Assembly: GCA_905372035.1 (NCBI GenBank)
Contig: CAJPNN010000013.1
Span: 1 to 31,434 of the forward strand
Source of the DNA: Bacillota bacterium
GTDB taxonomy: Bacteria; Bacillota; Clostridia; Peptostreptococcales; Anaerovoracaceae
Length of the DNA stretch: 31,434 nt
Direction of reading: 5' to 3'
Part shown: positions 1 through 8,829 of the stretch, in pieces
How positions within the stretch are numbered: position 1 is the first letter of the stretch
How the letters are laid out: every line of letters starts with the position of its first letter
Position numbers and translations under genes: made by a program
Notes under the pieces: generated by a model
What the model was told of the DNA's origin: nothing
What the model saw: the letters and a program-made list of their open reading frames with translations, nothing else
Database searches by the model: none

Positions 1-133
1 CTTTTGCCGCCACTGAATCCGAACTTTCCAACAAACCTGACGTCCTTCCCCTATAGTTACATGACGACATGGATAAAAGAATCGATACAGATATTAACAA
101 TACAACAATATTTTTCTTATTAAGTCTCATCAT
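1..133 (-). CDS. Putative lipoprotein, N-terminal fragment (3' end beyond window)
   Basis: A reading frame of 44 codons, open to the window edge, starts at an ATG whose bases overlap the stop codon of the RHS gene (ATGA). A strong GGAGGGGG ribosome site lies five bases upstream; a second in-frame ATG follows at once (130). The encoded N-terminus is a lipoprotein signal: charged start (MMRLNKKN), hydrophobic core (IVVLLISVSILLSM), then SSC with the Cys at residue 25, and a Ser/Gly-rich linker. The lipobox is slightly off consensus (Met at -3). The product should be lipidated and held on the outer face of the membrane. Its place directly behind a polymorphic RHS protein, translationally coupled to it, is where an immunity or partner protein would be expected; that role is inference, as the functional domain lies outside the window. 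Confidence 0.75.
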   Translation of the reverse strand, partial: MMRLNKKNIVVLLISVSILLSMSSCNYRGRTSGLLESSDSVAAK

Positions 134-3100
134 AGCCCCCTCCATCTTATAAAAACATATCCCTTTTCTGCTGACGAACCAATTTTTTCAAAATCTTGCT
201 TCGCTGCATACTCTTCTAAACCGTCTAAATATCTCTTTCTCATCTCTTTATTTTGAAGTGCTAACTGAAAATCCATAACTAAGCTGCTTTTTGTTTCTGA
301 CGACAGTGCAAAAGAAAATTTAGTCAGCCACCAGGTTGACTTGGCCGGAGCCAATATAGGCGACAATTTCATATTCTTTTGATATCTGCCGTTCCTGTCT
401 TTATATCCTCCATAAAGTTGATACGCCATTTTTATATATTCTTTTTTGTTGGCTGCTCTATACCATTCTTCTTCACTTTCTTTTTTAGTAACTTTTTTAC
501 TTGCCTGTAAACCGTAAATTGTTTTACCTACTATTCTCGGTTTTTTTGTACATTTGTATTCTACCATATACTCTACAATACTAACCATCGTGCTAAAAAT
601 ATATACACCAATCTCTGCTCCTCTTGCTCCTGCTAAGTATCTTCCTTTCCAACATTCTATTCTCCATCGATTCCCACCATAGTCAAATATGCTTTTTAAA
701 TTTGTTATATCTAAAATTTTCATAATATTCGCATACTTGTCATATAAATCCATATATCCGAATTTCTTTTGCCAACCGTTTTCTCGTGCATGTCCATAAA
801 TACCATTCTCATCTATTCCTATTCCGAATCCGCTTGATATAACACTGAATGGGTTTCTGACAAGCATGAAAATAAAATCTACACTGGCTTTCACTACAGG
901 TGATGGGCGTTGTTTTCCTCTTGTTTTTAATCCATAAGGGTCCACATACGTTGTCGGATTCGAATCACAATATGCATACCAGTTATTATCTGCTTTTATG
1001 GGGTCTTCCTGTGTGAATCTGTAATTTTCAGGATCATAAAATCTATTTTGTGCATAATAAAGCCCGAGAACATCATCATATGTATAGCCCCCGAATGTTG
1101 CCACCTTATCGAGTCCAGTATGGTTAAGATCCGTAGGAGCAAAGTTTAAGCTGTTTCCCCATGCATCATATACTGAGTGGGCAACAGTTTTTCCGTGTTT
1201 ATCATTTTGATAGATATTTGTTCTTTGCAAATTTCCTTTATAAAAGACTTTTCCTATTCCCTTTACCGCTATATCGGATGCTATGTTCTCTCCATAATTT
1301 CCTTTATCATCAAGCTCTCCCCTTTTAGTTCCATGGGCATAATAAAAGTCCGCCGAAAGTCTGTTTCCCTCATCATCATAAAGATATCGGGAAACAAAAG
1401 CACCTTTTTTATCCATAATAAGATCTCTTTGCGCTACCGAAAGGTAATCAGGCACATAGTTTTCTTCTATATCTTCCCACTCATTTTCTACAGTCGTTCC
1501 AACTTCAGTTTCATACGTACTTTGCTCTTTTGCCCGCTTTTCTAAAAGTGCCGGCATGTAATCTTTTATTCTCTCACTTCCGTTATTGAAGAGTATATTT
1601 CTATAACTGTAATTTGGATTCAGCCTATGTTTTTGATTTTTTATCCTTGCTCCGAGTGCTCCATATGTATATATACTGTAACTTCCGTCCTTGTTTTCTC
1701 CCTTTAAAAGTCTTCCCGTTTTATCATATATATATGTCGTTTCTCTTCCCGCACCCTCTTCTTTAATAAGATTTCCGTTTTTGTCATATTCATATTTAAA
1801 GTTTTCCCCTGCTCCGTCTTTCTTTATCAGTCTATTTTGTATATCATACGTATATATATACTTTCCGTCTTTTTTAAGATTTCCGGCTTTATCATATGCG
1901 AACATATCGGTCTTGTCTTCATAAACCGTTTTTATAAGTCTGTCATCCCCATCATAGTAATATCTTACGCTTTCATCTTTTTTATCTATATCCACTCCCG
2001 TTCTGTGTTCACTTTTTAAATTGCCCTTATCATCATATCCGTATATTATCTCTCTTTGTGTGATCCCGGCTCCGGTCACTTCTTTTTGCTGCACGAGCTG
2101 ACCGCCTGCATTATAGTCGTACTCCGTACTGCTCAGGTCCGCATTCTCTCTCTTTATGATTCTTCCTTCCGCATCTTTTGTGTATCTTATTTCCTTTCCG
2201 TCATAATCTTTTATCGCTTCTATTCTTCCGTCAACATCATATAAATAGCTTACTTCTTTACCGTCGGGATATATGAGTTTTGTTCTTCTTCCGTTTTTAT
2301 CATATGCATATCCCGTATGTTTCCCGTTTTCATGCTTTATATCCGTGATTTTTGAAAGAACATCATAGGTTATTTCGACTTTTCCTGCCGATGATGAAAT
2401 GACCGCTACGGGTTTTCCTATTTTATTGTAATTAACAGTTATTTTTTCATCGCCTTTATCTATAGTTTTAACTCTGTTAAGTGCGTCATAAGTCGCTATT
2501 ATTTCATTTCCTTCAGCATCAACCGCTCTAATGAGATTCCCTTCCCCGTCGTATTCATAAGCTTTTTTATATCCCAAAGGACTTATGCTTTCAAGAAGAT
2601 TTTCTTCCATATCATATCTGAACATGCTCTTAGCCCGACTGCCACCGCCTCCGTCGGTTATAAATTCTTTAAGCTTGCCGTTTACATCATAAAGGATTTC
2701 TACAAGGTTTCCTTCCGGTGTCAATCTGCTTTTAATTCTATTCATGGCATCGTATTTATAAACGGTCTTATGTCCGTTCATGTCCGTTTTTGATATTATA
2801 TTCCCATTAAAGTCATACTCCAAAACTATGCTGTGATTTAGCGGATTCGTTTCTTTAACAAGTCTGTTCATCTTATCGTAGCTGTAAAGTGTTTTTTCAT
2901 TTTCTCTATTCGTTTCGCTTATTCTATTACCATTTTTGTCATAGCCGTATGTGCTGTAGCGTCCGTTACTATCCGTAGATTTTATAAGTTTTCCCGCTCC
3001 GTTATACTCAAACTTTATGCTTCCTCCCATAGGATTTGTTATCTTGATAACTCTGTTTGCTTTATCATACTCATTTTTTGTAATATTTCCGGCAGCATCC

Positions 3101-6100
3101 TTTATTTCAAGAACTCTCCCTGCATTATCATAAGTATAACTTTTTACATTACCTTCCTCATCGGTCTCGGAAACGACCCTGCCTCCGGCATCTATTTTAT
3201 ACTTCTTGGTGTTTGTAAGTGCATCACATGATTCTATCAGCTGTCCGTTTTTATCATACTTATATATGGTTATATTGCCGTTTTTGTCTCTACTGCTTGT
3301 AAGATTTCCTTTTTTATCATACCAATTATATTTCGAATATCCGTTTGAATCCGTCTCTTCTATCTCTTTACCCTTTTTATCAAAACTTGTCTTATTTTTC
3401 AACACTGAATTAAGATATATCTCAATAAGGTTTCCCGATATATCATATATATTTTCAGTTATATTACCCTGTGCATCCTGTATTTTCTTTTTTCTTCCCA
3501 TAGGATCATATTCATATAAAGTTATATTTCCCAAAGGATCCGTCATCTTTGAAATGGCGCCGCCCTTGGTATACTCATATCTCAATATTCCTCCATCGGG
3601 GTTTTTGGTGCTTATAAGTTCTCCGTTTTTATCATATTCATAAGTGGTTACATTTCCGTTAGGGTCCATCATACTCTTCTTGTTGCCGTTTTTATAGTAT
3701 GTATAACGTGTCACATTTCCATCCTGATCTGTAACCGATGTTTCATTTGAAAGTGCATCGTATGTATATTTTATAGTATTTCCTTCGCCGTCGCTCTCCG
3801 TTATCCTTCTTCCTTTCGCATCATATGTATATGTCCTTTTATTTCCATTGGGATCTGTTCTTTCAAGCATATTGCCGTTCTTATCATAAACATAACTTGT
3901 TATGTTACCGAGAGGATCGGTCTCCGAAACTCTTCTTCCGACTCTATCATATCCGTACTTTGTAACGTTTCCTTCGCCGTCCGTTTCTGTTTCAACTTGG
4001 TTTCGTGCGTCATATGTATATTTTTTGCTTATGTTTTCAGGATCTATTTCTTCCGTTAAATTACCGTTTTTATCATAACGATATCTCGTAACGGTATTTT
4101 CAGGCTCTGTTTTACTCTCCATTCTGCCGTTGACATCGTATGTGTAAGACGTCACTTTTTCACCGGGTTCCTTCAAGTTTATCATACGCCCCATACTGTC
4201 ATAAGTATATTCGGTTTCTCCACCTTCAGCATTTGTAACTTTTTTTATTCTGTCACAATCATCATATTCATATAACGTTGCATTGCCGTCCTTATCGACT
4301 GTTTTTTTGAGCCTTGTCTTCTCATCATACTCATAATTTAAAACTCCGCCCATGGGATCTGTAACACTTGAAAGCCTGCCGTGCTCATCATATGTATATC
4401 CCGTCTCATTTCCCATCTTATCTCTTTTACGAATTACCTTGCCGTTAGATGCATATTCCGTTTCCTCCGAATTCCCGTTCGCATCCGTCTCCTTTGTCTT
4501 AAATCCGTTTGCATCATACTCATACTTTGTTATATACCCCATCTGATCTTCCGTTTCAAGAACTTTGCCTGCTTTACTGTATTTATATTTACAAATTCCG
4601 CCCATAGGATCCCGGTGCTCCGTAACATAACCCGAATCATTATATTGAAAAGTTTTAACTTCTCCTTCCGCATTTGTAACCGATGTAATTCTTCCCTTAA
4701 GATCATATGTATAATTTGTTACACCTCCACAGGCATCGATCTCCTTTTCTCTTAATCCGTTCGCATTATACCTGTACGATGTCAGATTTCCGTTTCTATC
4801 CTTTTTAGATAAAAGTTTTCCGCTATTGTCATATGTAAAATCTTCACTGCTGCCGTCAGGGAAAACAACTGATTTGATAAGGCTTTCTTTTTCGTATTTC
4901 AGTCCAATCGCTGTACCGTCGGGTCTCAGCAGTTTTGTTACTCTACCTTTATCGTCGGTTTCATAATAAAGCTTACTTCCCGATACATCTTTCACTTTCT
5001 TTAATACATCATCTTCATATTCATTTTCATATGAAAGCCCGTCTTCTTCGACCGAAATAATCTCACGATGCTCATTATATTTATATCTTGTTCTTAATCC
5101 CGTAGAGCTTATATATGTATTAACTTTATTCTTATCATCATATTCCATCATTGCTGTAATTTTTACGTCTGCATTTGTAAATACCTGTTTTAAAACTCTT
5201 CCTATCTCATCATACTCGTTTTGAACTATCACATTTCCTACAAAATCTGTAGCCTCGGCGATATATCCGTTTTCATCATACTTATATTTTATCGAATCCC
5301 CGTCCGCATTTTTCACATTAACAAGATTATCACCTTCATAAGTATATTCCATTTCTCTTCCTGAACTGTCGGCGATCCTTGTTATATGTTTTCCATCATC
5401 CCAAAAAAGATTGTACTCTCCTGCAATGCCCGAAATTTTACTCAGATGCTCCCCATCATATTCCATACTTGCAACCAGCACGCCGTCAGGATTTTTTACA
5501 TCTTTAAGTTTTCCGTCGTTTTCGAAATAAAATTTTGCTCCATATTCATGAGTCATAATATATCCGGTTCCGTCAAAATCTAAAGTAAAGCCTTGATTTT
5601 GAAGCGGTCTATATCCCGTACCGGTATATAAAAATATTATCTCTTCTCCGTATGGCATTGTAACCCTTATTATCCCGTCATCGTTTAAAAGATGGTAATC
5701 ATAGCCATGAGTAAAACCTTTACCGAGTGAGCCGTCTTCGTCTCTTGAGCTGTACACTCTCAAAAATGTTAGAGGAATCGCTCCTTCAAGCCTAAGATCC
5801 GGATAGCTGAATGTGTAGTTTCCGTCTACCATATTTATAGGGTCTCCGGTTTCAACATCCGCAATACCGTTATTGTTCATATATGCCGCAAAGTCGTTTA
5901 AGAGATCCTTATTTCCCGAAAATACTTCAGGCATTTCACAGGTTATTTTAAAAGAACTTCCTCCCTTAACCATTATAAAGCAGTTCTTATAATCTCCTTC
6001 AAGCATCTTTCTATAATCAATATAAACTACAGTGCTTTTTATAAATGCCGGGTCTTGTGTCCAAGTCCAATTTTCTCCCGGAATCCTTATAGTCCCTCCA

Positions 6101-6630
6101 TGCCCGTCGGGTATATACTCGTCAGGTTTACTTCTTTCAGGATATCCTTGCGGTTTTAGAATGATTAAAACAGCAGATTTATCTTTTTTGGTATCCTCCG
6201 TTATAACCGGAATGCCGTTTATTCTTCCATCCCACTTTAAACGTAAGAGGGTTTTTCCTTCTTTCTCAATTTCTCCTATTTCAACATTGTCAAGTTTCTT
6301 GGAATATACAGCCCTACTCTCATAATATGAGGAAGAAGAAGGATCCATAGGAGATAAATCTCCTTCACTTCCTCTCACTTCAAAATCTTTAAGCAAAAAT
6401 CCCCATGATTTTCCGTCTACCACTACCTCTATATCCGTCCTTTGGGTAACATCAAACCTGAAATCGAATACAATTTCCTTTGTTATAGGATTAAACTGTC
6501 CCTCCGTTATATCAGCTCCATAAGCAGGTTTTAAAAATCCCGTAAATGCAAATATCCCTATAACCGCTATTGCTGTAAGGATTGTTTTCTTTATTATATT
6601 ATTAATATTAATGCAAAATCTGTTTTCCAT
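130..6630 (-). CDS. Exported RHS/YD-repeat protein with DUF6531 and DUF4474-like C-terminal tip
   Basis: A 2166-residue secreted protein. Residues 1-39 form a Sec signal peptide (ends PAYGA). Around residues 258-320 is a DUF6531-type domain (GDPINMVDGNYTFSYPDL, then SSRDEDGSLGKGF). Residues ~420-1650 consist of several tens of ~21-residue YD repeats (pattern YxYDxxGxxxxxxDxxGN), the part that builds the RHS cocoon. The RHS core is at ~1850-1900 (GLYYAQNRFYDPENYRFTQEDP) and ends in DPYGL, the usual self-cleavage/junction motif. The following ~265 residues are the variable tip: FGYMDLYDKYA, FDYGGNRWRIECWKGRY and GAEIGVY resemble DUF4474, a family of unknown activity. An AGGAGG site eight bases before the ATG lies in the end of the preceding LRR gene, so the two are co-transcribed. 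RHS tips are often toxins, but no known nuclease or deaminase motif was recognised here. Confidence 0.93.
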   Translation of the reverse strand: MENRFCININNIIKKTILTAIAVIGIFAFTGFLKPAYGADITEGQFNPITKEIVFDFRFDVTQRTDIEVVVDGKSWGFLLKDFEVRGSEGDLSPMDPSSSSYYESRAVYSKKLDNVEIGEIEKEGKTLLRLKWDGRINGIPVITEDTKKDKSAVLIILKPQGYPERSKPDEYIPDGHGGTIRIPGENWTWTQDPAFIKSTVVYIDYRKMLEGDYKNCFIMVKGGSSFKITCEMPEVFSGNKDLLNDFAAYMNNNGIADVETGDPINMVDGNYTFSYPDLRLEGAIPLTFLRVYSSRDEDGSLGKGFTHGYDYHLLNDDGIIRVTMPYGEEIIFLYTGTGYRPLQNQGFTLDFDGTGYIMTHEYGAKFYFENDGKLKDVKNPDGVLVASMEYDGEHLSKISGIAGEYNLFWDDGKHITRIADSSGREMEYTYEGDNLVNVKNADGDSIKYKYDENGYIAEATDFVGNVIVQNEYDEIGRVLKQVFTNADVKITAMMEYDDKNKVNTYISSTGLRTRYKYNEHREIISVEEDGLSYENEYEDDVLKKVKDVSGSKLYYETDDKGRVTKLLRPDGTAIGLKYEKESLIKSVVFPDGSSEDFTYDNSGKLLSKKDRNGNLTSYRYNANGLREKEIDACGGVTNYTYDLKGRITSVTNAEGEVKTFQYNDSGYVTEHRDPMGGICKYKYSKAGKVLETEDQMGYITKYEYDANGFKTKETDANGNSEETEYASNGKVIRKRDKMGNETGYTYDEHGRLSSVTDPMGGVLNYEYDEKTRLKKTVDKDGNATLYEYDDCDRIKKVTNAEGGETEYTYDSMGRMINLKEPGEKVTSYTYDVNGRMESKTEPENTVTRYRYDKNGNLTEEIDPENISKKYTYDARNQVETETDGEGNVTKYGYDRVGRRVSETDPLGNITSYVYDKNGNMLERTDPNGNKRTYTYDAKGRRITESDGEGNTIKYTYDALSNETSVTDQDGNVTRYTYYKNGNKKSMMDPNGNVTTYEYDKNGELISTKNPDGGILRYEYTKGGAISKMTDPLGNITLYEYDPMGRKKKIQDAQGNITENIYDISGNLIEIYLNSVLKNKTSFDKKGKEIEETDSNGYSKYNWYDKKGNLTSSRDKNGNITIYKYDKNGQLIESCDALTNTKKYKIDAGGRVVSETDEEGNVKSYTYDNAGRVLEIKDAAGNITKNEYDKANRVIKITNPMGGSIKFEYNGAGKLIKSTDSNGRYSTYGYDKNGNRISETNRENEKTLYSYDKMNRLVKETNPLNHSIVLEYDFNGNIISKTDMNGHKTVYKYDAMNRIKSRLTPEGNLVEILYDVNGKLKEFITDGGGGSRAKSMFRYDMEENLLESISPLGYKKAYEYDGEGNLIRAVDAEGNEIIATYDALNRVKTIDKGDEKITVNYNKIGKPVAVISSSAGKVEITYDVLSKITDIKHENGKHTGYAYDKNGRRTKLIYPDGKEVSYLYDVDGRIEAIKDYDGKEIRYTKDAEGRIIKRENADLSSTEYDYNAGGQLVQQKEVTGAGITQREIIYGYDDKGNLKSEHRTGVDIDKKDESVRYYYDGDDRLIKTVYEDKTDMFAYDKAGNLKKDGKYIYTYDIQNRLIKKDGAGENFKYEYDKNGNLIKEEGAGRETTYIYDKTGRLLKGENKDGSYSIYTYGALGARIKNQKHRLNPNYSYRNILFNNGSERIKDYMPALLEKRAKEQSTYETEVGTTVENEWEDIEENYVPDYLSVAQRDLIMDKKGAFVSRYLYDDEGNRLSADFYYAHGTKRGELDDKGNYGENIASDIAVKGIGKVFYKGNLQRTNIYQNDKHGKTVAHSVYDAWGNSLNFAPTDLNHTGLDKVATFGGYTYDDVLGLYYAQNRFYDPENYRFTQEDPIKADNNWYAYCDSNPTTYVDPYGLKTRGKQRPSPVVKASVDFIFMLVRNPFSVISSGFGIGIDENGIYGHARENGWQKKFGYMDLYDKYANIMKILDITNLKSIFDYGGNRWRIECWKGRYLAGARGAEIGVYIFSTMVSIVEYMVEYKCTKKPRIVGKTIYGLQASKKVTKKESEEEWYRAANKKEYIKMAYQLYGGYKDRNGRYQKNMKLSPILAPAKSTWWLTKFSFALSSETKSSLVMDFQLALQNKEMRKRYLDGLEEYAAKQDFEKIGSSAEKGYVFIRWRGL
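1690..5370 (-). repeat. Coding tandem repeat array (YD repeats of the RHS gene)
   Basis: Within the RHS gene, a ~63-base coding unit recurs some fifty to sixty times. On the plus strand it appears as recurring strings such as tcatatgtata and ccgtttttatcata. Each unit encodes one degenerate YD repeat. The copies diverge too much to be a recent expansion, but the region will still favour misassembly and recombination. Confidence 0.85.
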
Positions 6631-8730
6631 TTACTTATCCTCCTTTTGTTGCTGTTTTAAAAATTCATACTCGTGAGTAACTGATGCTTCTATAATATCA
6701 AGGTATGCAAAATAAGCGAGGTTAAGATCTTTAAACGGATTATTAATTTTTAAAAGTTCACTTTCCTCATGAGGCTTTCTTCCAAGCATTCTATTTATCA
6801 TAAGCACCGCTTCGGTTCTTGTAACTTTATTTTCCGGTTTAAAATTTCCGTCGGGATATCCCTTTATAAGTTTCATACCTGAAGCTTTTAATACATAATC
6901 TGTGTACCATTTACCTTCGGCTACGTCTTTAAACCTCATGTTTTCTTTACCGTCATTTAAATGTCCGCTCTCCTCAAACTCATTTTCTTTCATCTCCATA
7001 ATTCTAACAAGACAAGCTGCAAGTTCCGCTCTTGTTATACTGTTTTCCGGTCCGAACTTTCCGTTCCCGTACCCCTTAAGCCAGCCGAGTTCTTTTGTTC
7101 TTTCAACATACTGCACGGACCATCTGCTTTTTTTAACATCCGAAAATGATTCCTTTATTAAGTTACCTTTTTCAGGTAAATCTATATCCAGTGCAACGCT
7201 CACCATTTTAGCAATTTGCTCTCTTGTAACATTCTTATCTCCTCCAAAGCTCTTATCCGGATATCCGTCTATATATGCTTTGTGCAGAACTTTTATCTTT
7301 TCTTTGTCATCTTTAGCAGGTGAGACGGCAGGATTATCTGAACTCCCCGGGTTCGGTATAAAAGTGGTTATATTCATCCTAACTTTTGAATAATCGGAGC
7401 CGTCATTATCTTTAATTTTTATTTCTATAAAGATATTCTCATCACTTTTTATATCTTTTTTTGCTCTTAGATATATCCCTTCTTCATTCCTCGTAAGCTC
7501 AACTTTACCCTCCGGATCGTTTATTATCTCGGTATCATAATCTTCGGGATCAAGCAACAACTTATTTATCGCATGAGAATTTCGGATCGTATCATAGTTT
7601 CTTAAAAGTGCATATACATTAGTGTTTTCTGTTTTTGAAATTAGCAAAATCTCTCTTGCTTTCATATAATATTGTTCGTTTACTTGCTGATCACAAAAAT
7701 TTTTTTCATTTTTTTCAATACTATTTAAATTTTCTCCTGTAAGATAATTATTGTCTAAATGTGCCGTCTTTATGGTTTTTAAAGATTCCGGCACTTTTCC
7801 TCTCAGCTTGTTTCCATTTAAATCAATCGTTTTAAGCTTGGGCATATTTGAAAAAATATCAGGTATTCTACCCTTAAGTCTGTTTTTGCCCACCGAAAGG
7901 AGTTCAAGGTTTGTAAGCTTCTTAAGCTTAACAGGAATATTTCCTTCAAGTTTGTTTTCTGCAAGATCCAAAACTTTGAGCATCGTCATTCCACAGATTT
8001 CTTCTTTTATTTCACCTTTAATATTACATTTCCACATTGATAAAACTTTAAGTTTATCTAATTTTGAAAATACGGGCAAATCTCCTTCATCCCACGGATT
8101 ATCGGAAATAGCCAGATAAAGAAGCCCCGTCATGTTATTAAGTTTATCCGGAATTTTCCCGCTCAAAGAATTGCCGGATATATCCAGCACGGTTATATTT
8201 GTATTTTCAGTTATGCTTTCAGGCACACTTCCTTTAAATTGATTTCCTCTCAATATCAGTTTTGAAATAGACGGCATATTCCCGAATCCGCCGGGAATAT
8301 TCATTTTATATTCATTATTTGAAAGGTCTATGTTTGAAAGGTTTTGCAGTGAAAAAAGTTCATTGGGAATATTTTCTCCCAACTTATTGTCGGACATGAA
8401 TAAAGATTCAAGATTTGAAAGCTCTCCTATTGCTCTTGGTATCTTTCCTTTGATTCCTTTACCGGTAAGTCCCAAGCTCCTTATATTATTAAAATCTTCA
8501 CGACCTTTAACATTATTCAGAGATTTTTGTTCAAGGTTTAAAAGTCTTTCAATTTCATTTATATACCATGTTTGATTTTCACAAAGAGCTATAAATTTCT
8601 TTGCATAAGCTGTCTTCGGATGCGGTGTAAACACTTTCATTTCCGCAAAGCTGTCATAAGATGCATGAAAAAATACTCCCGAAACAAAAATAACGATTAG
8701 CAATAAAGCCGGTATCCTTGCCTTTTTCAT
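6631..8730 (-). CDS. Surface protein: leucine-rich repeats plus three SLH domains
   Basis: A 699-residue exported protein. Residues 1-29 are a signal peptide (ends DSFA). Residues ~80-340 hold about ten 23-24-residue leucine-rich repeats of the LxxLxLxxNxLxGxIP type, the form typical of plant receptor proteins and seen in some bacterial surface proteins. Residues ~365-465 look like a beta-sandwich linker (DPEGKVELTRNEEGIYLRAK), followed by a Pro/Ser-rich hinge. Three S-layer homology domains close the protein (~485-525, ~545-600, ~605-665; motifs GYPDKSFGGDKNVTREQ, GYGNGKFGPENSITRAE, GYPDGNFKPENKVTRTE), which should bind secondary cell-wall polysaccharide. AAAGGAG lies seven bases before the ATG. 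The stop abuts the start of the RHS gene, so the pair forms one operon. Likely a wall-anchored binding protein; its ligand is unknown. Confidence 0.93.
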   Translation of the reverse strand: MKKARIPALLLIVIFVSGVFFHASYDSFAEMKVFTPHPKTAYAKKFIALCENQTWYINEIERLLNLEQKSLNNVKGREDFNNIRSLGLTGKGIKGKIPRAIGELSNLESLFMSDNKLGENIPNELFSLQNLSNIDLSNNEYKMNIPGGFGNMPSISKLILRGNQFKGSVPESITENTNITVLDISGNSLSGKIPDKLNNMTGLLYLAISDNPWDEGDLPVFSKLDKLKVLSMWKCNIKGEIKEEICGMTMLKVLDLAENKLEGNIPVKLKKLTNLELLSVGKNRLKGRIPDIFSNMPKLKTIDLNGNKLRGKVPESLKTIKTAHLDNNYLTGENLNSIEKNEKNFCDQQVNEQYYMKAREILLISKTENTNVYALLRNYDTIRNSHAINKLLLDPEDYDTEIINDPEGKVELTRNEEGIYLRAKKDIKSDENIFIEIKIKDNDGSDYSKVRMNITTFIPNPGSSDNPAVSPAKDDKEKIKVLHKAYIDGYPDKSFGGDKNVTREQIAKMVSVALDIDLPEKGNLIKESFSDVKKSRWSVQYVERTKELGWLKGYGNGKFGPENSITRAELAACLVRIMEMKENEFEESGHLNDGKENMRFKDVAEGKWYTDYVLKASGMKLIKGYPDGNFKPENKVTRTEAVLMINRMLGRKPHEESELLKINNPFKDLNLAYFAYLDIIEASVTHEYEFLKQQQKEDK

Positions 8731-8757
8731 TGTTATTCTCCTTTAATTTCAATAATG

Positions 8758-8781
8758 ATTATATATGGATAATCTTACCAC
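8758..8781 (-). promoter_or_regulatory. Candidate promoter for the LRR-SLH/RHS operon
   Basis: Reading the minus strand, a perfect TATAAT (8758-8763) lies 27 bases before the LRR start codon, within a 99-base gap after aroA-aroK. The -35 region (around TTTTGT) is poor. The surrounding gap holds no clear terminator hairpin, so read-through from the aro operon remains possible. Confidence 0.4.
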
Positions 8782-8829
8782 AAAATTACTGAAAATTAAA
8801 GCAGTTTGCAATTATTTCACATTATTAAT

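Noticed and set aside
1690..5370. Regularly recurring short strings resembling a CRISPR or satellite array
   Set aside because: The ~63-base period is fully explained by 21-residue YD repeats; repeats are degenerate and no unique spacers or cas genes are present.
1177..5583. Several plus-strand open frames of 60-145 codons opposite the RHS gene
   Set aside because: They are low-complexity Ser/Phe/Ile/Tyr-rich mirror images of the YD repeats, lack ribosome sites and overlap a gene whose frame is continuous and family-matched.
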